Assembly: GCF_022539665.2 (NCBI RefSeq)
Contig: NC_081338.1
Coordinates: 1,488,001-1,552,000 of the forward strand
DNA: 64,000 bases
Source: Daphnia carinata
Taxonomy: Eukaryota > Arthropoda > Branchiopoda > Diplostraca > Daphniidae
Reading direction: 5' to 3'
The number at the start of each line of letters is the position of its first letter. Within the stretch, counting starts at the first letter, position 1. Below, in pieces: positions 1 through 16,859 of the stretch. Position numbers and translations under genes: made by a program. Under the pieces are notes generated by a model, which was not told where the DNA came from, did no database searches, and was given only the letters and a program-made list of their open reading frames with translations.

Positions 1-39
1 TTTAAATTTACAGCTCTTTTTTAATTTTGTCAAATCTTT

Positions 40-811
40 GTAGGTGGTGGCCCATCATTTAAGCTAAAGCCACTGTACGAGAAACTTCCTGCCAATGTTT
101 TTAAGTAAAATAATCCATGTATGCCTGGAGAAACTATTTTTGTAAATTGAAGAATCGTTCATAAGGTCTTATTATATACATTAATTAATCATTTTTATGA
201 TTTTAGGGATGCTGTGATACGGAAACTCTTGACGAGGAAGTCTTAAAATCTCTGTACGAACAAGTTCAACGCGGGTGACGTAAGGTAATAAGATATTGAA
301 ATCGAAAAAGCAGACGGGATTTAAATTTAATTGATTTTTATAATAATTTGAATTACACTAACTGTGGTTTATTTAGTTATCTAGAAGGGCACATAATTCA
401 TCTCCAAACCCAACAAAACCGTTTTCTTTGGCAACATGCAATTCTAATTTACCGGGATTGGATATTGTAACCATGCTAGTGATTCCGTCAAAGTCAGGCA
501 CTTCGTCAGGTTCAACGACTCCATCAGTAACTCATTCAAGATTATCTTCTGTGCCCGCTTTTGCCAGTCGAGTTGAAAATAGCAGGGAACGTTCATCTAT
601 CACACCATCAAGCCTAAGACAACAATTGAAAAATGCAAAATTGAATATTTACACGTCATCGGAAATGTCTGCATAATATCGTGTGAAAGAACAGCGCCTC
701 AAGGTGCTAATATTGATTATGCAAGCAAGACGTGAGCTAGGCGACCCATTTGATAAATCTGAGCTTCCTAGCGATCTTCATGACCTTCTCTTCAACTCAA
801 AAGATGAACTA
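40..811 (+). pseudogene. Remnant of Harbinger-type second (SANT/Myb-like) protein
   Basis: I see exon-like fragments in more than one frame. One (about 43-105) follows an acceptor-like TTTGTAG and begins Gly-Gly-Gly-Pro-Ser. A Ser/Thr-rich stretch lies at 428-676. A closing charged helix (about 680-811) includes KEQRLKVLIMQARRELGD. A GGP-type turn followed by a Ser-rich linker and a charged C-terminal helix is typical of the DNA-binding accessory protein of PIF/Harbinger transposons. The assignment leans mainly on the adjacent, convergent Harbinger transposase at 945-2376. Stops and frame changes make it non-functional. It could instead be an unrelated MADF-type fragment. Confidence 0.4.
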
Positions 812-1210
812 TAATGTGCACAAATCCGAGTCATTGTATGACATTTAAAATCGAAATTCAATATTTCAAAATAAATTTTGCGTAATACGAAGTCTATTCG
901 CAATACGTGCATCACAAATACCTTGCGACAAAAACTTATTTCAGTTACCGTTTACGGAAATGAGAATTAAGATTCCATGCGACTTGAACGTTGATTGAAT
1001 GGTAGTTCTTTCTGTTAATGTACGTGTTTTCGTAGTGCGAAACATCAACAGACCCTATTACACCGGGCATTCGGGCGATATCATAAAAATCCTGTTTCAC
1101 CTGGAAATAAGGAATCGTTATGTATCGCGATGTAATTGAGTAACTCGGGGAATGTATTTCCTTAACGAGATTTTCTGGGAAATTAATGTGGTGTTGTGAA
1201 ATAGCACATA

Positions 1211-1275
1211 CAGTAGCGGTCCACAAAGTGGGAGGCCCGGAAAGTGGGAATTCTTGCAAAGTGGGACGGGGCGGT
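1211..1275. repeat. Short CAAAGTGGGA-containing repeat end
   Basis: The segment starts CAGTAGCGGTCCACAAAGTGGGA and repeats an AAGTGGGA core three times. It resembles the right end of the 1771-1853 insertion, and so is probably a solo or degenerate end of the same short non-autonomous element. Confidence 0.4.
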
Positions 1276-1770
1276 GCTTGCGCAGAAATGAACCCTCGGG
1301 GTTTGAGTAATGCAACTAGTGCGCGGTACGTTTAAAACTCCGCAATATTGGAAACAATTTCTGATGTTTCACGCTGCCGTAGCTCTTTTACGTAGCTTAG
1401 CAAATATAACAATTATTCGGTAAAATATGTTTCTAAGAATAGATGAAATATTTTGGCGAAAATCGCCATATATCACAAACTAAGTCAGTTTGCTTTAGTT
1501 AGTGCACCTAGCCACTTTTTTGCTCATTCCTAGTGTTGTGAAAAAATATCAAAAAGCGTGCAAAAAATAGGGAATGTGATGCTTTTAAATACTGAAAATC
1601 TTATCAACGTATTTCGTTAGGTGATCAACTAAAAGTCATTGAGCAGATTGAAAATGAAGCTGTAGCCAATCTTATCTATTAAAGTGGTTCAGCAACTCAC
1701 ATATTGGGAGAAGTTACTTCGTTTAAGCTACCCGTCGTCGGGTTGCTTAATCTCATCTATATATTCATAT

Positions 1771-1853
1771 GGGGACCCACAAAGTGGGACAAACCTGCAA
1801 GTGGGAAGTTTGTCCCCTTCCACGACATGTCCCACTTTGCGAACCACTGCTGT
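1771..1853. mobile_element. Tiny inverted-repeat insertion (MITE-like)
   Basis: The left end reads GGGGACCCACAAAGTGGGAC. The reverse complement of the right end reads AGTGGTTCGCAAAGTGGGAC, giving imperfect terminal inverted repeats of about 20 bp on an element of about 83 bp. It interrupts the Harbinger transposase remnant directly after the helix-turn-helix segment. The CAGTGGTTC-type end resembles hAT termini, but no target duplication is visible, so the superfamily is open. Confidence 0.45.
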
Positions 1854-2574
1854 AGTGCTAATGAAACGCTTCTCACTACTAGTGAAACGGATGGTTGACT
1901 CAATCTTAAAACATTTCCAACAACTGTTCGAAATGAGCCAGCCGCATACAATTGTAAAGCTATTAAAACTTGATCAATAGAAATCAAAATACGTCTAGCC
2001 CTTGTTTTCCTTTTCTGCAAAGCTCGGTTACTAACAGTACGTCAAACAATTTAACAATTGCAATAAGGTATACAACGCAATAAAAAAAAATTTCCTGTAA
2101 TAAAGTTAATGGATTGACGATCAAATCGAAAAGTTTTTCGCAGTCTTTCATCATCAAATAGAGTAAGAATATCTTTCCGATTCGCATAGAATGGACATAG
2201 TCGGTTGCGATTTATACGAATTTTTTGTCTTCGGTTATCACTTCATTTGTTTCACTATTGTCAGAAGAACTGAGTAAGCCACCAATATCGTCAATATTTC
2301 CCAAATCTGTCATCAATTCTTCGAACTCGTCCGTATCATCACCGAATGGTGATTCACTATCTCTACTACTTTGCATGTTTATTTATTGTAAATTCGTCTG
2401 CAGCATATTTGAGTGACGATGCAACCACAGAATAGAATTTTTCGCTAGAGAACAAACCCGCAACGTTACGGCCCGATCAGCTTTTTTTCCGGTTGGGATG
2501 TGAAGTGTACCGGGTTGAGGCTCATCGGTTGGGCCGAGGCTAAATCCGATTTCTTCAACATGGTCTCAGTACAT

Positions 2575-2592
2575 ATGTACTAAGTAGTACAT
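2575..2592. repeat. Palindrome ATGTACTAAGTAGTACAT, copy 1
   Basis: The arms are 8 bp (ATGTACTA/TAGTACAT) with a 2-nt centre. An identical 18-mer occurs at 3885-3902. Function unknown. Confidence 0.6.
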
Positions 2593-2673
2593 AGTTGCAG
2601 ATGCACTTTTTCTTATGGGCTAAACGCGCAAGGCGTTATTCAATTGTTTTTTGGTATGCTGTCTGCTTGTAAT

Positions 2674-2755
2674 TTTTCCGCGTGGAGGGCGCGATAAAAC
2701 GTAGTTTTCCACGCGGAAGGCTCGATAAAACGTAATTTTCCACGCGGAATGTGGA
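2674..2755 (+). repeat. 31-bp tandem repeat, about 2.6 copies
   Basis: Units start at 2674, 2705 and 2736. Each begins TTTTCC followed by GCGTGG or ACGCGG and ends CGATAAAACGTA. The repeat lies in an otherwise gene-free stretch. Confidence 0.8.
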
Positions 2756-4432
2756 AAAAGATCCTTAAAATTTTAAATTAAATGAGAACCGTCGAAATAA
2801 ATTTGTTTAACTTATCTTAGTTAATTTCTGCGATTTTCTATCTAAGACGGATATTAAAATTCCCTAGCTGCAAACAAAATTTAAATACTTACTTATAATT
2901 CCAATTTTTTACACCTACTTACAATTTGAACTTGGCGCGGTAAGAAAATGGCCGACATACTGATTTGTCAAAAAGCACTTTTTCAAGCGTAATTTTTGGG
3001 GTTAAATGTCACATCTTAAAATCAATCGTTTATAACAACTTGTTCCTGGAATCACCAGCAACAAAAATATTATAATGATTTCATATTTTGACGAAGATTA
3101 CGCATCAAACGACCAATGCAAAGTTTCGTCTTTTTCACACACCCCCTCCCCTTTCTAAAATCATAAAAGCCTTGAATAATTATTTACGAGGAAAATAAAC
3201 AGTCAAAATTGACAAATTTTGCATCAATCGATAGCTCTTTTCAACAGCTATCTACTTCTATGAAATTTATGTTAAATTTTCAGAAAAGGAAAAAGTTTAA
3301 GCGTAATATCTATTTTTTTGTTTTTATCAGTTGTGTCCATTACAACCTTAGATGGAAAAACAACAAAAACACATTTTGCCTTTAAGATTTTTCTATTTGA
3401 AAATGTTGATTATAATTACCTAAAAATGGATAGCCCTTACCAAGGGCTATCGATTTATATTATGTTTATATTATTTATATATTAAATCAGCGAATATCGT
3501 AATTAATTTTGCTGACAAATAATTAAAAATTTGTATCTCTTATATTCGTTTATTTCAATTACTATAACTATTGTACATATATATAATAGTAATATATATA
3601 TTATAATTGTATGTATGTATAAATATATATATATAATTGTAATATACTGTATATATATGTGTATTTATTACATTGTAGTATTTATATACATTATCATAGT
3701 ATTGTAAATATAAATTTATATAAAACGAATTCATATTATTCGCTTCGAAAAAATTAAGACATGCGCTACACGCATTTTTGTTTAACTGGTTTAACTTTAA
3801 CGGTTTAACCATTAAAGCAACCAAATCAAAGCCCTAGGGGCGACAACACACACTTTCCCCATAAAGAAAACTGTAGGCGCGATTATGTACTAAGTAGTAC
3901 ATATTGCCTCGCGACCAGCCTGGATTTGTTTGTTTTCAGCAAAAATGACAGCTGAACACCCAAAAACCTGTCCGGAAATTTGTATTTTTAGGTGGGGCTA
4001 AACAGCAGTTTTTCCTCAGCTCAACAAAATTGGGTTTTGAAGTTGTGCACTGTACTTAACGAAAACATGGCCACTGAATCGCTTTCTTTACTTTAGTATT
4101 TGACAATTCGCGCAAATGAGTGCAAAGGCGCTTACCTTTTCCCGGAAAAAATACCGAATTAACATGACCCGATCGCCCGTTTTCAGGGCAGGTTACGAGG
4201 GGCGGCCCGATCATGGCAGATTGGGGGAGATCCCTGGTCTTGTCTGCTTCATACGGAAACCATTTGAAAGTTGAAATTCCGAGACGCTAGGGCGCGTGTG
4301 TCTCAGTTAGTTGTTGTAACGCTTGGAGGTTGGGGGCACCACATCAGAAGTACGAACAAAAGTTTCTTGTTGCGAATACTTTTCTCCCTCAAATTTTTAT
4401 AGTTTTTTAAGTTCTATACTTAAAGACTTACG
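2756..4432. other. Gene-free AT-rich DNA and 5' flank of the DEK_C/SWIB gene
   Basis: No coding signal was found. Positions 3540-3725 are low-complexity TA/TG-rich sequence. The second copy of the 18-bp palindrome is at 3885-3902. The last 300 bp or so are presumably promoter and 5' UTR of the gene starting at 4433, but I see no clear core-promoter motif. Confidence 0.6.
3885..3902. repeat. Palindrome ATGTACTAAGTAGTACAT, copy 2
   Basis: Exact match to 2575-2592, 1.3 kb away. Confidence 0.6.
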
Positions 4433-6530
4433 ATGAGCATGGCTGATATAAGTAAAGAAGATTTAAGAAAAGAAATCGACGGTGACTATCATTTTATGTA
4501 TTTGTTCCATTTGTTCAGGAGCCGCAAATTTCATGAAACCGGCATGTTCCTGATTTAGTGTCAGCGTCTTTGTTATTTACTGTATGCATTAATTGTTGTA
4601 GGGATCCTAGAAGGAGCTGATTTAGACACACTGTCTTCGAAGAAAGTTCGACAACAGTTAGAAGAAAAACTTAAATTTGACCTAAGTGACAGGTTTGTAG
4701 ATGTTTAACAGCCCCATTAATTTTTCGTCTAGACCACATACCCTGTTGCTAAAAATTCATGATTTAAGCAACAAACTTGAATAATTCAAATGTCTACAGT
4801 TTTTCGTTTTCTAATGAATACAATTAAATATTGCAGAAAAAAAGAAATTGATGAAATGGTCATGGAGGCAGTTGAAAAAAAACCTCATATAGAAGAAGAA
4901 ACATCAATGAAAACCAAAAAAGAAGACGACAAAGCTGACCCTATCAAAGAAATAGTGGCAAATAAGAAGAAACCTGCAAAATTGGACCAATGTAAACGTT
5001 AGATAATGATTTATAATTAAAAGGAGATAAATTAAGCTTCAAGTTATCTACGGATTTGGTACAGTTTATGCATCTGAATTATAAATTTATATTTTCCTTC
5101 TAATTTAAAGCAATTGATGAAGATGAAGAAAACTCGGAAAGCGAAGGAGACGAAGATGATGATGAAGAAGAATACAAACCCAATGAGGAAGATTCTTCTA
5201 AAAGAAAACCAGCCAGGCAACAAGAAAGACGCCAGCCGATGCGAAAAGGAACGTCGGAAAACCCGGTTAGATCTAAATTATATGCATTTTAAAGATAATT
5301 TTATTTGCGAAAAACAACTACGAACATCACAACCTATATTGTAATGTGCTGATTCTATTTCCAAACACCTATTTTCAAGGAAACGAAAATTAAGCAACGA
5401 CCAGCTCGATTCGCTGCCGAAGATAAAAAAAGCAAAGCCCTGATCACGAAATCTAGCGATTCTGAAGGAAAATCGGCAGTAAGTCCCTATTCAGCAAAGC
5501 AGTTTCAGATAACGACACACACAAGAAACTTTGAGGACTAAATATTCTGATTTCTGCAAAATGTTTAAGGAATCGGAAGAGTCCGAAGAAGAATCAGACG
5601 ATGCCCCCGCACCGGTCCCTAAAAAGTCACCTGCACCGCGTGGAAGGAAACCTCAGTCTAAGCCAACCCCAGTGGTACTGTAGAAGTATTCAGAAACGAA
5701 GGCTTATTTTGTCTGTAACTTTGAATCATTAATTTTCATTTCAGGAAGAAGATAGTGAAGATAGTGATGAACCTGCCAAAAAAAAGTTGCCCAAAAAACT
5801 GCAACAAGAATCCGGCAGCGAATATGAAGAATTCGATGAAGAAAACTCCGACAGTAGCGTAAGTTCGAATGAAGTACAATTGTTTCGCTGACAATATTTC
5901 CTTCACTCTTATACAATGCAGGACGAAGGCAGCGACGAATCATATAGCCCAGGAAAGAAATCTTCTGGGAAAAAAAGAGGTCGAACTGGTGGAAGAGGTG
6001 GTGGTAAGAAGAAACGCGCTGACAGTTCGGACCCTGAAGACTCGGACGAAGACTGGAAAACATCTTCCAAAAAGAAACGCAGTATACCAGCAAAGAAAGC
6101 CGAAAGTTCTCCAGCTACCAAAGCAAAACCTGCTAAAGGAGGAGTAAAAGCTGTCAAGCTGAGTCCCGAGTTGTCAGATATCATGGGTACAGAGTCGATG
6201 CCTCGCCCAGAAGTGGTGAAAAAAATGTGGTCCATCATTAAAGAACGAAATCTATATGTAAGTTCGTAAGCATCGCCGCTATTTTAAGTATCCGTTGTTT
6301 AACAGTTTACCCGGTTTTCCTTGTAGGACCCAAAAAATAAGCAGTTTGCCGTCTGCGATGAGCAACTACAGAAAGTTTTCGGTAAAAACATTCGTTAAAT
6401 GTGGAGCTCTTGTTAGCATTGGCGTTTGTTTTATTTAAATTTTTTTAAATTTAAATTTTTGTCTTTAGGGGTTAAAAGATTCCGCACTTTCGGCATGATG
6501 AAGTACCTGAAAGCTCATTTCATCGATTAG
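4433..6530 (+). CDS. DEK_C + SWIB/MDM2 domain chromatin protein
   Basis: Ten exons with GT-AG junctions and consistent phase: 4433-4481, 4602-4692, 4837-4997, 5111-5265, 5380-5478, 5570-5671 (or -5674), 5745-5858, 5922-6257, 6327-6381 and 6469-6530. The product is about 407 residues. The N-terminus (about 1-60) is a DEK C-terminal-type helical domain (DLRKEIDG, LEGADLDTLSSKKVRQQLEE). The middle is long, acidic/Lys/Ser-rich and disordered, with Gly-Arg stretches. The C-terminus (about 335-407) is a SWIB/MDM2 domain (VKLSPELSDIMG, RPEVVKKMWSIIKERNLYDP, CDEQLQKVFGVKRF). This order resembles UAF30/Spp27-like transcription factors and metazoan SWIB proteins. A nuclear role in chromatin or Pol I transcription is expected from the family. 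No symbol is given because the arthropod orthologue name is uncertain. Confidence 0.9.
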
Positions 6531-7780
6531 ATTGGCGGAAATAACTTTCAAAGAGATAAGGGATCAAAACCTGTCGTGCACGCTGCGGATAATCGATTCG
6601 ACAAAAAAATGATTATAATTTTTATTATTTTTTTATTATTATTATTTTCTTCCCGTTTGTGGGAGTTAAATTACAGCTCTACTCGTTGGACTGTATACAT
6701 TCGATGTAGACCCCATCCGCAAAGTGCCAGTTGTTGAATGGTGACATTGACCGCTGTACTCATTTTACACGAGGTTCTCAACTTAAATGTTTGCTTTGAA
6801 AAATCTGAAAAGAAAGTGATTGCGCGATGCATCATGGTGCATGATGTAAACGCAGATCCATTCTTGTCGCATTTTAATTTTATGGAATAACGGAGAGATG
6901 GATTGGACAGGTTTATTGTATTTCTTACACATGTTCTTTTACATTTTCACGAGGAGGTTCGTGTTTTTCCCTCCCCATGCGTGTTTTCAATCCTTGACCA
7001 TTTGATAAACTCAAAAGCATAATACACGATTACACACCTTAGCCGCCTTCTATTTTCGGGAAAGTCGTATAACTGCTCAACGGCTTACAAACGTTCCCTT
7101 TAAAACTCGGAAGTAAATGTGACCAGCACAGTCCACTTGGCACACAGCGCCATAAGCGGAGCGGTCTGAACCACAATAAAGTGCGGACGCGATCTGCGGA
7201 CTGCTGCCAAATATGAGCTGGTCAACGGCTGAAAGTCCGCAGTTTGCCCAGTTTGCGTCCACAGTTTATTCTGGCCCACAGCGGCCCCGTTAGCAATAAG
7301 CGTTCTCGGGTTTCGAGCAACCTAAGCCAAATCGTCAGACATTTCATAAAATCCTGATCAGCTACTAGGCGTTCGATTACTCATAAAGTGATCAATGTCC
7401 AAGTTTTAGCTTTAATTTGTATTTCACGTTTGGATTAAGTGAAAGATATTTTTGTCAATCAACTATTCTACAGGTAAATTGCACAGATTTGGAAAGGAGT
7501 TAATAGTTTAATATATTGCCAATAGATGTCATCAACATTTGTTATTGAATAAATAAGTTATGCCTGCCTGCCACCTTCCGCACTTTTATCGAGTTGCATT
7601 GATGAGGTGCAGCAGTTACTCGCCAGACTGTCTTTTGTGTGGAAGGGTGTGTCGGCTAATTATTGAGTTAAAATTTTTCATTTTTTTTTATCGACTTAGT
7701 TATTGTCCCCCTTTGTTTGCGTGTTGATTCCACAACTTATCCTGTCTGCCTTGACGCTTAGAAATTTTGGAATCATTAAA
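6531..7780. other. Intergenic region between the SWIB gene and yorkie
   Basis: No gene is apparent. The AT-rich run at 6600-6660 is probably 3' UTR. Positions 7080-7300 hold a GTCCGC/GCGGAC-rich repeat, described separately. The last few hundred bases should contain the yorkie promoter and 5' UTR. An in-frame upstream ATG exists at 7703, but the ATG at 7781 opens directly into the conserved TEAD-binding region and fits the family better. Confidence 0.5.
7077..7300. repeat. GCGGAC/GTCCGC-rich degenerate repeat
   Basis: Contains many GCGGAC, GTCCGC and CCGCAG words, including GCGGACGCGATCTGCGGACTG. These resemble the ends of the element at 15721-16546, so this may be a diverged relative. No target duplication was found. 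Confidence 0.35.
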
Positions 7781-12646
<4,866 letters not shown>

Positions 12647-14022
12647 AGAAAAGAAGTGTTGCATTTAGTTGGATCGCAAGATTTTTAAAAATTCTTCGGT
12701 GGCGTGCCAGTATCGTTAATGCTTTTCTTCAACTCAAGTTTGAAGCTCATGCATTTAGCATATGGTACGCCGCATGACAAATCGACGTTCGCTTAAAAAT
12801 TTACGCCAACCAATAGAATGGGATTTGATAGCGGAAAAGAAAAAAATACGAAATGCTATCATACAAAAATGATAGAACTAACCACTATCAGTAGAGTTAA
12901 TCAAAAACGATTAGGTTCCAGAAGTGCAAAAGAAAAAAAATGAATGAAAGAAAGAAAAAGGGAAGAAAAAGAAGCGAAAAGAATGTGGTTTTCTTGCAAT
13001 GCGATTAAATGCATTATCGTACTTTATTTTTTTCCTTCGACGTATTAAATATTGTTTTTATATTTTGGATTTCGGGAGAGGGAATGAGAGAGGTTTCAAC
13101 ATTTGTTTTGTTTGATTCCGAAACCATCACTTTTTGAAACAAATATGAAACTGTAACTGTTCGTGCCTGGTATGGAAGGGTTGGTTCTAGGTGTAACGAG
13201 AGATGGGCCCTGATCCGATCACGCGCTCCCATCTTTTGTAACATCGTCCAAGAGAAACTGACGTGCCTAAAAACATGTGAAGCAATAAGATGCCTAGGAA
13301 TTTCCTCGTGTACCCTTTTCAAATGTGTGTTCCTTCTCGATGCCTTTTATTACCTGTAAATGTTGTCGTCAATTGATTTTCTATATCCCTGTCCGAATGC
13401 TTGGACATACAAGCTACATGCGAAACAAACATGAACAGGAGAAATAACGTGAGAAGTGTTTAGTGACCCGTCCCCATGTATGGCCATGATGATTAGCCTA
13501 ATAGCTGACTTGTTTCTTGTGCCTGTTGCTTGTACTTCTTTATCATTATAAATTACATGCTGTAGACACTTTGCACCACAGCTCTTGGCTTTCACGGACC
13601 TTGAGTAAGTTAAACGGTCCAAATTGAGCGTAACATATGCCTTGAAAAAGAAAATGTCTTATCTTTCAGTGCCTTCTTTATTATGATGTGACGTTATGTG
13701 GTAGCTCGGATTTTTCCGTCTTCTTTTTTTAAATTTTTTTTTTCCCAAGGAGTAAATAAGCGTTAGCGAATGGAACTCCAATTAATTATTATATATATAT
13801 TTCATTTGTAACTGGTGACGGGCGATGTTTCGATTTACTTGACATGTTAGTGTTTTCCATGGCCTTTCAACGGTCAGATTAGTATCGTATCATAGAAGCT
13901 GTTGACGTTGCTACGAATGCCTTATGCCATGTATTTCTCCTTTGTCGACTTTCTCCATGAATACAACTTTCTACAAGTGCTTGAATACTTCTGATCACGT
14001 TATTGTTTTCGAGCGCTCAAAG
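12647..14022. other. Convergent 3' regions of yorkie and FUNDC1
   Basis: No protein-coding signal was found. The segment should hold both 3' UTRs. An A/G-rich tract lies at 12920-12985, and a TA run lies near 13790-13800. Confidence 0.5.
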
Positions 14023-15647
14023 CTAAAAAATTACACCGATAACCAGTCCCACTAGGGAACCACCGAAAAATCCTATGTAAAATGCCTCGGGACCATCAGA
14101 AGCTTTTTTACCGAAGAGCTTTCCGTACCAACTGCTGTTTCCTGCTGTTCTTTTCCGGAGAACTCGACCAGCTTTTTCTGCTTGTTCATCTAGGTAATCA
14201 GCAGCCTATGAAAATGCAAATAAATGACAATTAAGAAACCAGGTTACAATACAGGGTAACAGATATCATGATATAAATGTAGTTCAACCTAGCATTTGGT
14301 CGAATTTTACTTTCTCTCTAGTGGCATCTTATGGACTTACGCAGTACGCAAGATTACTAGACGAATTTGCTAAGACATATCCCTTAAAAACGCTATATTG
14401 TCAAGGTTATGACGAATTATACGCCTGACTTCACGAAGCGAGTAGCAAGAACAAATTATCTTTGATGATTGGGTCTTGAGATGTTGCTGTTATGATCTTC
14501 CGATCTTCCTCAATAGCTCAAAAGCTGCTAACACAGCAGGACTGAAAACAGGCAAACGAGAATATTGTAGAGTACAATTCAGCCGATAAGAAAAATACAT
14601 GGGCTTGAAGTTGTGCGCTCCTCGCAGGCAAGTAAACATTGGAATGTTCGTTTTCTTTGGTTTTTTTTTAAATTTGTTTTTTACTTTTTTTATTTCGACA
14701 TGGCAGACTTCGAATTCTTAGCACCAACTAAAACTAGATCAACCCAAAAAATTCTCTTAGCAGATTATTTCATGAAGATTTTCAGTTATATTCTCAATGA
14801 ATACCCACAATCGCCTTTGAACAACTTTTTTTTAAAGGAAAATGCAAAATGAAAAAAATTAATGAACTCATCTTTATGATAGAATCAAGAAGGTTAAAAA
14901 AGAAGAAGTTCTTTTGATCCAGAATTGTTTTCATCCCACATATTTACTGGTAATTCACTACAAAACCAGATCCAGGAGTTCACCACCTATATTTGTTCAT
15001 TCACTCAAGGCTTACCATTGGAGAATTTATAAACTACAATATGGATGGTTATGATGCTAGGCCTATGAGAAAGCCACCAGAAAAACCACAGGAAAAGTAT
15101 CCATTTTCTACTACAAAATGCTGAACCTAGTTGCAAAGGATAGAAACGAGTGTGACTTATCATGCAGCATAGATGAACAATGACCAAACCATGCACCATT
15201 TGGATAATTTGAAAATACCTTGTCAAGCATTTGAGGAATTGATGGATCTGATGCTCCTCGTGTAAGTTTTTGTGTTGCACTATCCAGGTCCTTATTCATT
15301 TTGGACCAGTTTACATTTATGTAACCCTTACGGTTAGCAATTTGAAGGAGAATCAAGCTCCCTCCTACTGCAGTTGCAATCGTCTTCCCTATTTTCATGG
15401 CAATATATCCAGTGACCCTAAACCAGATTGGTTAGATAAATAGTGATACTTAACCAATTTACAATGCTTACCACCCCGAGACACCGCCAACAGCTAGTTG
15501 TTTTGAATGGGATCCTTCACTAATATATTTTTTTGCATAGCGTAACAAACTTTCGGCCTCTTTTCCTACATCTTTTACATCCAGAACTTCGAATTCTTCA
15601 TTAGTGGTTGGTTTTTCCTTCTTTACAGGCTTTCCTCTCGATGCCAT
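14023..15647 (-). CDS. Fundc1: FUN14 domain-containing protein 1-like mitophagy receptor
   Basis: Three exons on the minus strand (15647-15472, 15417-15219, 14205-14023) splice in phase to 185 codons. The N-terminus has EEFEVLDVKD, corresponding to the LC3-interacting YEVL motif of FUNDC1 with Phe in place of Tyr. The FUN14 domain follows: VGGVSGWVTGYIAMKIGK, then AVGGSLILLQIANRKGYINVNW. A cytosol-exposed helix comes next, and the C-terminal membrane segment ends FFGGSLVGLVIGVIF. FUNDC1 is an outer mitochondrial membrane receptor that recruits Atg8/LC3. The protein is slightly longer than vertebrate FUNDC1 (about 155 residues). A 1 kb second intron carries no obvious gene. The gene converges on yorkie. 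A transposon starts 74 bp upstream of its ATG. Confidence 0.9.
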
Positions 15648-15720
15648 GATACAGAATATATAGCTCTTTGCAACTTCAAGTATTTCTTCTCTGTTAATTT
15701 CAAATATGAAACAAAAAATT

Positions 15721-16546
15721 GGGTCAGCGTAAAATGAGGACGCGGACCGCGGACTGTGGACTGGAAAAACTGCGGACTTTTACCTGCGGACTGTCACAAA
15801 ATTTTTTACGGTAGTCCGCAGTTTATCCATACCACAACGGTCCGCAGTCCGCGTATTATACGGGAATACAGCATAGCATATGGGATACGCCTGAGCAAAC
15901 AGAAATGCGAAGAGATCAAATTAGTTATCAGGGTAATTGGCAAAATTAAAACTGAAGAAAACTAATTAAAGTTTTACAGTTCACAATTAAGATATCACAT
16001 TTATGAGCGTGATTTGATTAAGCAACATGTTTTTAGGGGGAAATTAACAAAAAGTGATGAGGCGCTATTTAAATACAAGGATGGCTGTAAAATTTTAGTT
16101 TTAATTAGAAGATGACCGTATGTCAAAGAAAGATAATTTTTACTTTGCGATGACCAACCATATTTGTGCCAAATGTGTTTATCAGTTAATAAATTAACCT
16201 GAGATAGAAATTACTCTTTATTTTCGTATGTCTAATAAACAGTATGTTGACTTCATTATAATTAAGTTTCTTATGTAAGTATTTAATAATTTAAATACCG
16301 ATATCAGGGGTATTGTAATGGGGACCGGGTAGGCAATGGGTATTGTAATGAAAGTCCGCAAAATACCAGTCCGCTGTTTACCCTACCCGTTCCGCAATTT
16401 TCAACGGTACACGTACGAAACGGTCCGCATTTTGCCCCGAGATCCGCAAGTATTTTTTCAAAATTTCTGTGACAGTCCGCAGGTAAAAGTCCGCAGTTTT
16501 TCCAGTCCACAGTCCGCGGTCCGCGTCCGCATTTTACGCTGACCCC
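15721..16546. mobile_element. hAT-like non-autonomous element with long GCGGAC inverted repeats
   Basis: The ends are near-identical inverted repeats of about 85 bp: the left starts GGGTCAGCGTAAAATG, and the right is its complement ending CATTTTACGCTGACCCC. Both are packed with GCGGAC words. The 8-bp direct repeat AAAAAATT flanks the element at 15713-15720 and 16547-16554, as expected for hAT-type insertion. The 650-bp interior has no transposase. It lies just upstream of the FUNDC1 start codon. Confidence 0.8.
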
Positions 16547-16554
16547 AAAAAATT

Positions 16555-16859
16555 TATATACATATATATTAGAAAATCTATATGCAAACTGTGAAGCCCC
16601 CTAGTGTCAAAAATGCTATTTGCACCACAAAGTTTGCGTCTTTCATTGGGTGTCCCTAAAACGATTGCAAGGAGTCTGGGCACATCGCCTGAAACTGATT
16701 TAAAAATCCAGAATCTCTTAGCTATAAGGCCCGTCACGAGATAAAGCACCAAGTATATCTCCAACAGAAAACGTGGCAGTAAATCTGGCAAATCAAGTTC
16801 TTAGTACATAGAAAGAAAGCTTCCTTAAACTTCGATGAAACTAGCTTAATCAGTCTTTA
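16555..16859. other. Unassigned spacer
   Basis: I see no gene or recognisable repeat here. Confidence 0.4.

Larger units (their letters stand above)
945..2376 (-). pseudogene. PIF/Harbinger (HARBI1-like) transposase remnant
   Basis: On the minus strand, successive fragments follow the order of a HARBI1-like nuclease. An acidic N-terminus (2376-2220) is followed by a segment with DDERLRKTFRFDRQSIN (about 2180-2105), then a helix-turn-helix-like part with YAAGSFRTVVGNVLRLSQPS (about 1960-1880). The catalytic-core part lies at 1259-945 and contains MPGVIGSVDVSH and INRKNYHSINVQV. In the family, the GxIDxTH-type motif carries a catalytic Asp, which is still present here as IGSVDVSH. Frame changes, stops and a foreign insertion near 1771-1853 break the gene. 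The convergent arrangement with 40-811 fits a two-gene Harbinger element. Confidence 0.75.

Noticed and set aside
1600-1700. Plus-strand GDQLKVIEQIENEA resembling a pogo/CENP-B helix-turn-helix
   Set aside because: Only about 15 residues match, and it sits inside a Harbinger remnant on the other strand.
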